From assembly GCF_029846235.1 (NCBI RefSeq), contig NZ_JARVWP010000001.1, positions 372,001 to 436,000 of the forward strand: a stretch of DNA of 64,000 nt, in the 5' to 3' direction. The stretch comes from Bradyrhizobium sp. CER78 (GTDB taxonomy: Bacteria; Pseudomonadota; Alphaproteobacteria; Rhizobiales; Xanthobacteraceae). The notes under the pieces are model-generated. The model made no database searches and had not been told where the DNA came from. It was given only the letters and a program-made list of their open reading frames with translations. Shown piece after piece: positions 54,821 to 64,000 of the stretch (within the stretch, counting starts at the first letter, position 1; each line of letters opens with the position of its first letter). Position numbers and translations under genes: made by a program.

Positions 54821-55678
54821 ATGATGGCGACCAAGCCCATAGCATCTGTCGTGACCGGCCAGGCCGTATCAGCGGTGCTGCCGGCGCTGCTGTCGCGGCC
54901 ATATCCGGCTGTCATGGGCATCCTGAACGTGACGCCGGACTCGTTCTCCGATGGCGGCCAGTTCATCGCGCCCAAACAGGCGTTGGCGCAGGCCCGCAGG
55001 CTGGTTGCCGAGGGCGCCGACATCATCGACATCGGCGCTGAATCGACCCGCCCCTATGGCTCGCAGCCGGTCACCGCCGAGGCCGAACTGGCGCGGCTGC
55101 AGCCGGTCCTAGCCGAGGTGATCGCGCTCGGCGTGCCGGTCTCGATCGACAGCATGAAGTCCGAGGTGGTGGCCTGGGCGCTCGACCAGGGCGCTGTGAT
55201 CGCCAACGATGTCTGGGGCCTGCAGCGCGACGCCGGCATGGCCGCCGTCGTCGCCGCGCGCGGCGCGCCCATGATCGTAATGCACAATCGCGAGAGTGCC
55301 GATCCTTCGATCGACATCATGCAGGACATCACGGCGTTCTTCGAACGCTCGCTCGATATCGCGGCGCGCGCCGGCATTGCCTCCGACCGGATCGTGCTCG
55401 ATCCCGGCATCGGCTTCGGCAAGACGCCGGAGCAGAGCATGATCGCGCTGGCGCGGCTTTCCGAGCTCGACGCGTTCCGCCTGCCGGTGCTGGTCGGCGC
55501 CTCGCGCAAGCGCTTCATCAGCACGGTCGTGCCGTCAGAACCGCAACAGCGGATCGGCGGCTCGCTCGCCGCGCACCTGATCGCGGCACGAAACGGTGCC
55601 CGCATCATCCGCGCACATGACGTCGCGGAAACCGTTCAGGCGCTGCGGGTGGCCGCGGCAATCGAGGGACAGCAATGA
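54821..55678 (+). CDS. folP: Dihydropteroate synthase
   Basis: Condenses hydroxymethyl-dihydropterin pyrophosphate with p-aminobenzoate in folate synthesis. About 285 residues from ATG 54821 (54824 also possible). Motifs: MGILNVTPDSFSDGGQF, IIDIGAESTRPYG, SIDSMKSEVVAWA, GAVIANDVWGLQ, RIVLDPGIGFGKT, VLVGASRKRFI and ARIIRAHDVAETVQAL. These are the pterin and pABA loops of the TIM barrel. First of three folate genes folP-folB-folK with a 4-bp overlap into folB. Confidence 0.96.
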   Translation: MMATKPIASVVTGQAVSAVLPALLSRPYPAVMGILNVTPDSFSDGGQFIAPKQALAQARRLVAEGADIIDIGAESTRPYGSQPVTAEAELARLQPVLAEVIALGVPVSIDSMKSEVVAWALDQGAVIANDVWGLQRDAGMAAVVAARGAPMIVMHNRESADPSIDIMQDITAFFERSLDIAARAGIASDRIVLDPGIGFGKTPEQSMIALARLSELDAFRLPVLVGASRKRFISTVVPSEPQQRIGGSLAAHLIAARNGARIIRAHDVAETVQALRVAAAIEGQQ

Positions 55679-56055
55679 CCGACACGATCTTCATCACCGG
55701 GATCGTCATCCATGCCCGTCATGGCGTGATGGAACACGAGACCGAGGTCGGACAGCGCTTCGTCATCGACCTCGAGCTCTACACCGACCTCTCGGAATCC
55801 TCGCGCACCGACCGTCTCTCCGACACGGTGTCCTATTCCAACGTGGTGGCGACCGCGACGTCGGCATTCAAGAACACCAACTACAAGCTGCTCGAGCGCG
55901 CCGCCGGTGCGGTGGCCGAGGACATCCTGGCCACCTTCCCGCGCGTCAGGGCGGTCAAGGTCACGGTGCACAAGCCGCATGCACCGATCGCGGCGATCTT
56001 CGACGATGTCGGCGTGGTGCTGACCCGCTCGCGCCATCCGCCGGCGCACGGTTGA
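55675..56055 (+). CDS. folB: Dihydroneopterin aldolase
   Basis: 126 residues. Converts dihydroneopterin to hydroxymethyl-dihydropterin. The FolB fold is seen with GIVIHARHGVMEHETEVGQR, then FVIDLELY, SYSNVVATA and ERAAGAVAEDILATFPRVRA, VKVTVHKPHAPI. Starts in ATGA overlap with folP, and folK starts 4 bp after its stop. The active-site Glu and Lys lie at the expected blocks. Confidence 0.96.
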   Translation: MTDTIFITGIVIHARHGVMEHETEVGQRFVIDLELYTDLSESSRTDRLSDTVSYSNVVATATSAFKNTNYKLLERAAGAVAEDILATFPRVRAVKVTVHKPHAPIAAIFDDVGVVLTRSRHPPAHG

Positions 56056-56059
56056 CCTG

Positions 56060-56551
56060 ATGGCCGATGTCCTGATCGCACTTGGCGGCAATGTCGGCGA
56101 TGTCCGTACGACGTTTCGCAAGGCGATCGCCAATATCTGCGGCATGACGCAGGCGGCGCTCCTGGCACGCTCGTCGGATTATTCGACGCCGCCCTGGGGC
56201 GATCAGCAGCAGGACAGCTTTATCAATGCCTGCATCGAGATCGACACCAGCCTCGATCCGCATGCGCTGCTGTTCACGCTGCACAAGATCGAAACCAAGT
56301 TCGGCCGCGACCGCAAGAACGAGCAGCGCTGGGGGCCACGCACCCTCGACCTCGACCTGATCGCCTATGACGACGTCACACTCGACAAGCCGGAACTGAC
56401 GCTGCCGCACCCGCGTCTGTTCGAGCGTGCCTTCGTGCTGGTGCCGCTGGCCGAGATCGTTCCGGACCGCGTCATCGCCGGGCGCCGCGTCGCGGATGCG
56501 CTGGCAAACGTCTCCACGGATGGTATTTTCCGTCTTGCGGACCCCGATTAA
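56060..56551 (+). CDS. folK: 2-amino-4-hydroxy-6-hydroxymethyldihydropteridine pyrophosphokinase
   Basis: 163 residues. Transfers pyrophosphate from ATP to hydroxymethyl-dihydropterin, the step before FolP. Motifs: LIALGGNVGDVRTTFRKAIA at the start, YSTPPWGDQQQDSFINACIE, then FGRDRKNEQRWGPRTLDLDL (the catalytic RW.PR.LD.D signature) and LPHPRLFERAFVLVPLAEI. Last gene of the folate set; a methylmalonyl-CoA mutase gene begins about 107 bp later. Confidence 0.96.
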   Translation: MADVLIALGGNVGDVRTTFRKAIANICGMTQAALLARSSDYSTPPWGDQQQDSFINACIEIDTSLDPHALLFTLHKIETKFGRDRKNEQRWGPRTLDLDLIAYDDVTLDKPELTLPHPRLFERAFVLVPLAEIVPDRVIAGRRVADALANVSTDGIFRLADPD

Positions 56552-56658
56552 AAGTCGAATGGCCGCAAACAAAAGTTTGGCTTGGCCGCCCGCCCGTGGC
56601 AATTTCCGGCCAAATCAAGGGGCCCTCTCGCTGGGCCGGTGAAGGACGATTTGGGCGG

Positions 56659-58533
56659 ATGACGACCTCGACTGACGACTTGCCTCTTGCTTCGGATTTT
56701 CCGGCTGCGACCTATGACGACTGGCGCAAGCTGGTCGACGGCGTGCTGAAGGGCGCCCCGTTCGAGAAGCTGGTCGGCAAGACCTATGATGGCCTCAAGA
56801 TCGATCCGATCTACCGCCGCGCCACCAACGCCTGTCCGCTTCCGGGCCGCGCCGCCGCGATGCCCTGGCATATCCTGCAGCGGGTCGATCACCCCGATGC
56901 CGCGCAGGCCAATGCACAGGCGCTGCATGATCTCGATAACGGCGCGACCGGCCTCGAATTCGAATTCGCCGGCGGCCCTGGCACCCGCGGCTTCGGACTT
57001 GCCGATGCCAGCAAGAAGACGCTGGCGCGAGCCTGCGGCGGCATCCATCTCGATGCCGGAATCATGATCGCGCTCAACCCGGTGATCGGCCGCGAGAACG
57101 CCGGCGAGACGTTCGCCGACATGGTCGAGGCCCGCAAGCTCGATCCCGCCAAGCTCGACCTGCATTTCAATTACCAGGCGCTCAGCACCATGGCGGTGCG
57201 CGGTGCCGCGGCCATCGCTTGGCCGAATTACGAAAAGTCGTTCGGCCAGGTGGTCAACGGCCTGATCAAGCGCGGCTTCAAGGGGCCGTTCGTGCTGGCT
57301 GACGGCCGGCCGGTGCACGATGCCGGCGGCTCCGAGGTACAGGAGCTCGCCTTCACGCTCGCGCTCGGCCTTGCCTATCTGCGCATGCTGGAAGCTGCCG
57401 GCATCGACCTCGATGCGGCGCGTGCGGCGATCTCGTTCCGGCTCAGCGCCGATGCCGACCAGTTCCTGACCATGGCGAAATTCCGCGCGCTGCGGCTGTT
57501 GTGGGCGCGGGTCGAGCAGGGCTGCGGCCTTGCGCCGAAGCCGATCTTCGTCAACGCGCAGACCGCCTGGCGGATGCTGACCCAGCGCGACCCCAACGTG
57601 AACATGCTGCGTGCGACGATCGCGACCTTTGCCGCCGGGCTCGGCGGCGCCAATGCGATCACCGTGCTGCCGCATACGCTGGCGCTCGGCCTGCCGGATG
57701 ATTTCGCGCGGCGCGTGGCCCGCAACACGCAGCTCGTGCTGCTCGACGAGTCCAATCTCGCCAAGGTGTCCGATCCCGCCGCAGGCGCCGGCGGCATCGA
57801 AACCTTGACCTCGCAGCTTTGCGAGGCGGCGTGGGCGCTGTTCCAGGAGATCGAGAAGGCCGGCGGCATCTTCTCCGCACTCGAGCAGGGGCTGGTACAG
57901 AAGAAAGTTGCCGCGACGCGGGCGCAGCGCGAAACCAATGTGGCGAAGCGCCGCGACGTGCTGACCGGAGCCAGCGAATTCCCGAACCTGCACGAAGACG
58001 TCCTCGCGGTGCTGGACGTCAAACCGGCCGCGCCGGTGTCAACAGCCGGTGCCAAGGTCACCTTCGATGCCCTCGCGCCGATGCGGCTCGCCGAGCCGTT
58101 CGAGGCGTTGCGCGACAAGTCCGACGCCGCGCTGAAGGCGCGCGGCGCGCGGCCGAAGATCTTCCTCGCCAATCTCGGCACGCCGGCGGATTTCACGGCC
58201 CGCGCCACTTTCGCAAAGAGCTTTTTCGAGACCGGCGGGATCGAGGCGATCGACAGCGAGGGCTTTGCCGACCCGGCGGCGCTGGCCGCGGCCTTCAAGG
58301 CCTCGGGCGCCGCGATGGCGTGCATTTGTTCCTCCGACAAGGTCTATGCCGCCAGCGCCGCGGAGGCCGCCAAGGCCCTTCACGGCGGCGGAGCAAGGCA
58401 TATCTATCTGGCAGGGCGGCCCGGCGACCAGGAAGCGGCGCTGCGGGCAGCCGGCATCGGTGAGTTCGTCTTCGCCGGCGGTGATGCGCTGGCGACATTG
58501 CGCGACGCCTATCGGCGGATGGAGCAGGCATGA
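56659..58533 (+). CDS. mutA: Methylmalonyl-CoA mutase small subunit
   Basis: 624 residues from ATG 56659 (GGGCGG at the upstream edge); an upstream in-frame start exists at 56596. The TIM-barrel mutase domain (residues about 30-480) is recognisable: YDGLKIDPIYRRATNACPLP, LEFEFAGGPGTRGFGLADAS, AITVLPHTLALGLPDDFARR and VARNTQLVLLDESNLAKVSD. The C-terminal domain is B12-binding-like but lacks the DGHDRG motif that holds cobalamin, as expected for the non-catalytic small subunit. Its TGA overlaps the ATG of the next gene. Confidence 0.93.
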   Translation: MTTSTDDLPLASDFPAATYDDWRKLVDGVLKGAPFEKLVGKTYDGLKIDPIYRRATNACPLPGRAAAMPWHILQRVDHPDAAQANAQALHDLDNGATGLEFEFAGGPGTRGFGLADASKKTLARACGGIHLDAGIMIALNPVIGRENAGETFADMVEARKLDPAKLDLHFNYQALSTMAVRGAAAIAWPNYEKSFGQVVNGLIKRGFKGPFVLADGRPVHDAGGSEVQELAFTLALGLAYLRMLEAAGIDLDAARAAISFRLSADADQFLTMAKFRALRLLWARVEQGCGLAPKPIFVNAQTAWRMLTQRDPNVNMLRATIATFAAGLGGANAITVLPHTLALGLPDDFARRVARNTQLVLLDESNLAKVSDPAAGAGGIETLTSQLCEAAWALFQEIEKAGGIFSALEQGLVQKKVAATRAQRETNVAKRRDVLTGASEFPNLHEDVLAVLDVKPAAPVSTAGAKVTFDALAPMRLAEPFEALRDKSDAALKARGARPKIFLANLGTPADFTARATFAKSFFETGGIEAIDSEGFADPAALAAAFKASGAAMACICSSDKVYAASAAEAAKALHGGGARHIYLAGRPGDQEAALRAAGIGEFVFAGGDALATLRDAYRRMEQA

Positions 58534-59000
58534 CGGCAGAGGCACCAGCGAAACCCGTTCTGACCGGCGGCTGCCAGTGTGGCGCCGTGCGCTTTGCGGT
58601 GTCGGCGGCACCGAACCGGGTCAGCATCTGCCATTGCCGGATGTGCCAGAAGGCCTCCGGTGCGCCGTTCGCCTCCTTCGCCGACATCAACAAGGAGGAT
58701 TTCGCCTGGACCCGGGGCAAGCCGGCGGCGTTCAAATCATCCTCGATCGCCGAGCGCGATTTCTGCGCTGCCTGCGGCACGCCGCTCAGCTTCCGGCGGA
58801 TCGACGGCCCCCGCATCGAGATCATGACCGGCGCCTTCGACCGGCCCGACCGGGTGATCCCGACGCAGCAGTTCGGAACCGAGTCCCGCCACGGCTGGGT
58901 GGTCGGCATCGCCAACCTGCCGAGCCAGACCACGATGCAGAATTACGGACCGGACAAGATGGCGACCATCGTCAGCCATCAGCATCCGGACCATGACTAA
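58530..59000 (+). CDS. GFA-family zinc protein (glutathione-dependent formaldehyde-activating type)
   Basis: 156 residues. Zinc-binding Cys at GGCQCGAVRF, CHCRMCQKASGAPFASFADI and DFCAACGTPLSFRRIDGP. This matches the CENP-V/GFA fold; the named activity (formaldehyde-glutathione adduct) is proven for few members. ATG overlaps the mutA stop (ATGA) and the gene is 12 bp before mutB, so it is embedded in the mutase operon although no known step of the propionate route needs it. Confidence 0.9.
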   Translation: MTAEAPAKPVLTGGCQCGAVRFAVSAAPNRVSICHCRMCQKASGAPFASFADINKEDFAWTRGKPAAFKSSSIAERDFCAACGTPLSFRRIDGPRIEIMTGAFDRPDRVIPTQQFGTESRHGWVVGIANLPSQTTMQNYGPDKMATIVSHQHPDHD

Positions 59001-59012
59001 GGAAGCCAAGGA

Positions 59013-61172
<2,160 letters not shown>

Positions 61173-61207
61173 CGCTGCCGTATCCCCTCTCCCATCTGGA
61201 GTTTCCC

Positions 61208-62008
61208 ATGCGCGCCGCTCGCTTGATGACGCCTGTCCGCATCATGGGCCTCGCCGGCCTGATGGCCTGTCTCTGCCTTCCGGCGCGCGCCGCCGATCAG
61301 AAGCCCGACGCCAGCATCAAGAATGCGAGCATCGAGGCGAGCGTCTATCTCGACGACAAGATCAAGGCCGATAGTACGCTGGCGGCGGATTGCCTCGCCG
61401 AAGGCAAGAAGTGGATCGACAAGAACGCCGCCGAGGCTGCGACCGACCGCAAGCAGGAGCCAGATCTCTTCAAGGAACGCGGCGGCTATTCTTTCGAGCG
61501 CAAATATTCGGTGCGCTCCGTCGTCGATGGCCGCTATGTCAGCGTGCTGCGCGATGACTACATGAACACTCTGGGCGCGCATCCGAACTCCGACGTCAAC
61601 ACCATCCTGTGGGACACGGCCGAGAAGAAGCGCATCAGCATCCGTCCGTTCTTTGCCGAGACAGCAGACAACGGACCCACCCTGACGGCGATGCGCAAGG
61701 CCGTCGTCAGCGCCTTGAACGCCGAGAAGAAACGGCGCGGCGCCGGCGAGTCCGCGACCGCCGAGTGGTACAAGGAGCTCAGGCCGACCCTGCTCAAGAT
61801 CGGCGCCGTGACGCTGGCGCCGTCGAGCGAGGCCGGCAAGAGCTCCGGCCTCACCTTCCACTACCCGCCTTACGCGGTCGGCCCCTACGCCGAAGGCCAG
61901 TATGTGATCTTCGTGCCGTGGCAGACGCTGAAGCCATACCTGACGCCGGAAGGTGCAAAAACCTTCGCCGGCGCGCGGCCGAAGGACGACGCGGACGATC
62001 AGCAATAG
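61208..62008 (+). CDS. DUF3298-type exported protein
   Basis: 266 residues with a Sec signal (RLMTPVRIMGLAGLMACLCL, cleavage near ARA-ADQ). The mature part has a DUF4163-like N-terminal region and the DUF3298/RsiV-type domain (YVSVLRDDYMNTLGAHPNSD, VNTILWDTAEKKRISIRPFF, YPPYAVGPYAEGQYVIFVPW). Periplasmic; RsiV homologues bind lysozyme in Firmicutes, but that is not implied for this protein. Follows mutB by 35 bp. Confidence 0.85.
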   Translation: MRAARLMTPVRIMGLAGLMACLCLPARAADQKPDASIKNASIEASVYLDDKIKADSTLAADCLAEGKKWIDKNAAEAATDRKQEPDLFKERGGYSFERKYSVRSVVDGRYVSVLRDDYMNTLGAHPNSDVNTILWDTAEKKRISIRPFFAETADNGPTLTAMRKAVVSALNAEKKRRGAGESATAEWYKELRPTLLKIGAVTLAPSSEAGKSSGLTFHYPPYAVGPYAEGQYVIFVPWQTLKPYLTPEGAKTFAGARPKDDADDQQ

Positions 62009-62014
62009 CGCCCT

Positions 62015-62494
62015 TCAGGGGATCGCGACCTCGCGGCGCGCCAGCGCCCGGATCAGCGAGTCTGTCCAGCCCGGAATCCAGGCTTGGAACTGGCTGTGCC
62101 AGCGATCGGCATCGCCGGGCGCCGTATCGAGCTTGACCGACCATTCGATGAAGGTGCGGTTGCCCTCGATGATCGGGAGCAGGTGCATTGTGCCCTCATA
62201 GCCGGTCGGTTTCGGTGCGTCCGCCCCGGTATCCTGCGGGAACGGCAGTGGCTCGATGCTGGCATAGGTCAGCGAATGCTGGGTGTCCGAGTGACCGGCA
62301 AGGCGTTGCCTGACCCACAGCCCGAGATAGCAGAAGCGCCTGATCGCACCGATCTCGTCACCGCTCCTGTCGTCCTCGATCACGCTTTCGCTGACGCCGT
62401 CGATATAGGCCGGATAGTTGTTGAAGTCGCGGATCAGCGACCACACCGTATCGAGCGGGTGATCGAGGACGGTGCTGTAATAGGCTCTGGTCAT
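62015..62494 (-). CDS. SRPBCC/START-like protein
   Basis: 159 residues from the ATG at 62494 (MTRAYYSTVLDHPLDTVWSL). A helix-grip fold is indicated by SLIRDFNNYPAYIDGVSESV, a beta sheet through the middle and a C-terminal helix (WIPGWTDSLIRALARREV). The polyketide cyclase/dehydrase-like SRPBCC group is the best match; ligand unknown. Convergent with the DUF3298 gene (6-bp gap) and divergent from meaB. The frame continues upstream to 62776 but overlaps meaB. Confidence 0.85.
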   Translation of the reverse strand: MTRAYYSTVLDHPLDTVWSLIRDFNNYPAYIDGVSESVIEDDRSGDEIGAIRRFCYLGLWVRQRLAGHSDTQHSLTYASIEPLPFPQDTGADAPKPTGYEGTMHLLPIIEGNRTFIEWSVKLDTAPGDADRWHSQFQAWIPGWTDSLIRALARREVAIP

Positions 62495-62650
62495 GGCAAG
62501 CTCCGGAAGCTTGATCCGCGGTCGTGGCGGAACATCAGCCTGATCTAGCGAACGAACGTCGGGTTCACCCACCCGATTTCCGATCCCAACAATCGATCCG
62601 GGATGACGGGGCACTCGGCTCTCGCCTGCAACAGGCGGCCGTTGTAAACC

Positions 62651-63649
62651 ATGGCCATGACTGCGCCGAAGACTGCCTCCCCCGACATCCACGCCCTCGC
62701 CCAGCAGCTCCGCGCCGGCCACCGCGCCGCGCTGGCGCGGGCGATCACGCTGGTCGAGAGCCGGCGTGCCGACCACCAGGCCGCAGCGCGCGAGCTGGTG
62801 CAGGCGCTATTGCCCGACACCGGCAAGGCGGTGCGGGTCGGCATCACCGGCTCGCCCGGCGTCGGCAAATCGACCACCATCGATGCGCTCGGCATGTTCC
62901 TGATCGAGGGCGGCCACAAGGTCGCGGTGCTCGCGGTCGATCCCTCCTCCGCGCGCACCGGCGGCTCGATCCTCGGCGACAAGACCCGGATGGCGCGGCT
63001 CGCCATGTCCGACGCCGCGTTTATCCGCCCCTCGCCTTCGTCAGGCACGCTCGGCGGCGTCGCGGCGAAAACCCGCGAAGCGATGCTGTTGTGCGAAGCC
63101 GCCGGCTTCGACGTCGTGCTGGTCGAGACCGTCGGCATCGGCCAGTCCGAGACCGCAGTCTGCGACATGACCGATTTCTTCCTGGCGCTGATGCTGCCGG
63201 GCGCCGGCGACGAGTTGCAGGGCATCAAGAAGGGCCTCGTAGAGCTCGCCGACATGATCGCGATCAACAAGGCCGACGGCGACAACCTCAAGCGCGCCAA
63301 TCTCGCCGCCGCCGACTATCGCAGCGCGCTGCACATCCTGGCGCCGCGCTCCGAGCACTGGCATCCGCCGGTCGAGACTTATTCCGCGCTGACCGGCGCC
63401 GGGCTCGACAAGCTCTGGCAGAAGATCCTCGACCACCGCACCGCGATGAACGCCTCGGGCGAGTTCGCAAGCCGCCGCCGGGAGCAGCAGGTTAAGTGGA
63501 TGTGGTCGATGCTGGAGAGCCGGATGATGGCGCGGCTGCGCTCGGACACGGCGATCCGCGCCAAGGTGAAGAAGATGGAGGCCGAGGTCGCCGGCGGCCG
63601 CATCTCGCCCGCGGTCGCCGCCGAGCAAATCGCGGAGATGCTGCATTGA
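62651..63649 (+). CDS. meaB: MeaB/ArgK-type chaperone GTPase of methylmalonyl-CoA mutase
   Basis: 332 residues (start 62651 or the ATG two codons later). G3E-type GTPase that loads and protects cobalamin in mutase. Walker A GITGSPGVGKST (64-75), DPSSARTGGSILGDKTRM (G2-like), ETVGIGQSE (G3 region), NKADGDN (G4). The C-terminal helix for dimerisation is present (MWSMLESRMMARLRSD). Proximity to mutA/mutB supports the specific role over the ArgK label. Confidence 0.95.
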   Translation: MAMTAPKTASPDIHALAQQLRAGHRAALARAITLVESRRADHQAAARELVQALLPDTGKAVRVGITGSPGVGKSTTIDALGMFLIEGGHKVAVLAVDPSSARTGGSILGDKTRMARLAMSDAAFIRPSPSSGTLGGVAAKTREAMLLCEAAGFDVVLVETVGIGQSETAVCDMTDFFLALMLPGAGDELQGIKKGLVELADMIAINKADGDNLKRANLAAADYRSALHILAPRSEHWHPPVETYSALTGAGLDKLWQKILDHRTAMNASGEFASRRREQQVKWMWSMLESRMMARLRSDTAIRAKVKKMEAEVAGGRISPAVAAEQIAEMLH

Positions 63650-64000
63650 GCGGGAAGCTGCGCATCCTCGTCACCGGCTTCGGGCCGTTCCCGGGTGCGC
63701 CGTTCAATCCGACCATGCCGCTGGTAAAGCGGCTGATCGCTCTGCGCCGCCCGGCCTTCGACGACGTTACGCTGTCGAGCCACATCTTCGACGTCACCTA
63801 CGCGGCCGTCGATCGCGAATTGCCGGAGCTGATCGCAAGCCATCGCCCGCAGGCGCTATTGATGTTCGGCCTCGCCGGTCGCAGCGCTCATCTGCGGATC
63901 GAAAGCCGCGCCCGCAACGCGGTGACGACGCGGTTTCCCGACGCCGGCCGCCAGCATGCGCGCAAGGGATCGATCGCAGGCGGTGCCGATGCGATGATGT
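63646..64000 (+). CDS. Pyroglutamyl-peptidase I (C15), cut by right edge
   Basis: At least 118 residues. TTG at 63646 overlaps the meaB stop, and the protein starts LSGKLRILVTGFGPFPGAPF, the usual N-terminus of C15 peptidases (VTGFGPF). Then NPTMPLVKRLIALRRPAF, and LLMFGLAGRSAHLRIESRAR, where the catalytic Glu (of FG.AG....IE) is present. The Cys/His nucleophile region lies outside the window. Removes N-terminal pyroglutamate. TTG start is tentative. Confidence 0.85.
   Translation, partial: MSGKLRILVTGFGPFPGAPFNPTMPLVKRLIALRRPAFDDVTLSSHIFDVTYAAVDRELPELIASHRPQALLMFGLAGRSAHLRIESRARNAVTTRFPDAGRQHARKGSIAGGADAMM

Noticed and set aside
61208..62008. Anti-sigma factor RsiV function for the DUF3298 protein
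   Set aside because: It has a cleavable signal instead of a cytosolic anti-sigma domain, and no ECF sigma gene is adjacent.

Overview
The window is GC-rich alphaproteobacterial chromosome. The protein set (MucR, a Ku protein, DUF2336, DUF1491 and DUF5330 proteins, a LivG-LivF fusion, the folate and methylmalonyl-CoA mutase clusters) and the intergenic palindromes of the CGTCATTGCGAGCGAAGCG type point to Bradyrhizobium or a close relative. Assignments come from reading translations; no database search was possible. No rRNA, tRNA, CRISPR array, complete insertion sequence or replication origin was seen.

Region 1 (1-15 kb) is an exopolysaccharide locus. On the minus strand it has a Wza-type export lipoprotein, a broken Wzy/O-antigen-ligase-like gene, a small exported protein and a Wzz/ExoP-type co-polymerase cut by the left edge. 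Opposite lies a plus-strand run: two small proteins, an intact polymerase-like membrane protein, a PPP-family phosphatase and a TPR-like anchored protein. A priming undecaprenyl-phosphate sugar transferase (8.6-10.1 kb) and a UDP-glucuronate 4-epimerase-type gene (13.3-14.3 kb) complete the set. Between them, 10.5-13 kb is gene-poor and holds three proteins sharing one leucine-zipper-like segment, the least explained part of the window.

Region 2 (14.4-21.4 kb) has several small proteins, Ku (non-homologous end joining), a lone Flp pilin, a TPP-dependent enzyme and a type II NADH-dehydrogenase-like flavoprotein. Region 3 (21.4-27.4 kb) is a branched-chain amino acid type ABC transporter operon, read right to left: binding protein, LivH, LivM, a fused LivG-LivF ATPase and a second, closely related binding protein. 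A DHA2-family exporter, a YcgN-type Cys-cluster protein, PBP1A and a DUF1214/DUF1254 pair follow.

Region 4 (34-47.4 kb) is rich in regulation and envelope proteins: a LuxR-type regulator, an MBL-fold hydrolase with a divergent LysR regulator and a candidate LysR box, an Old Yellow Enzyme reductase, a PAS histidine kinase with a peptidoglycan-binding partner, SufE and MucR. Region 5 (47.7-54.7 kb) has a GT39-like membrane transferase, a class II aldolase, an M20 peptidase, a HerA-like ATPase and two small DUF proteins.

Region 6 (54.8-64 kb) is biosynthetic and catabolic: folP-folB-folK, then both methylmalonyl-CoA mutase subunits with a GFA protein translationally coupled between them, the MeaB chaperone GTPase, and a pyroglutamyl-peptidase cut by the right edge.
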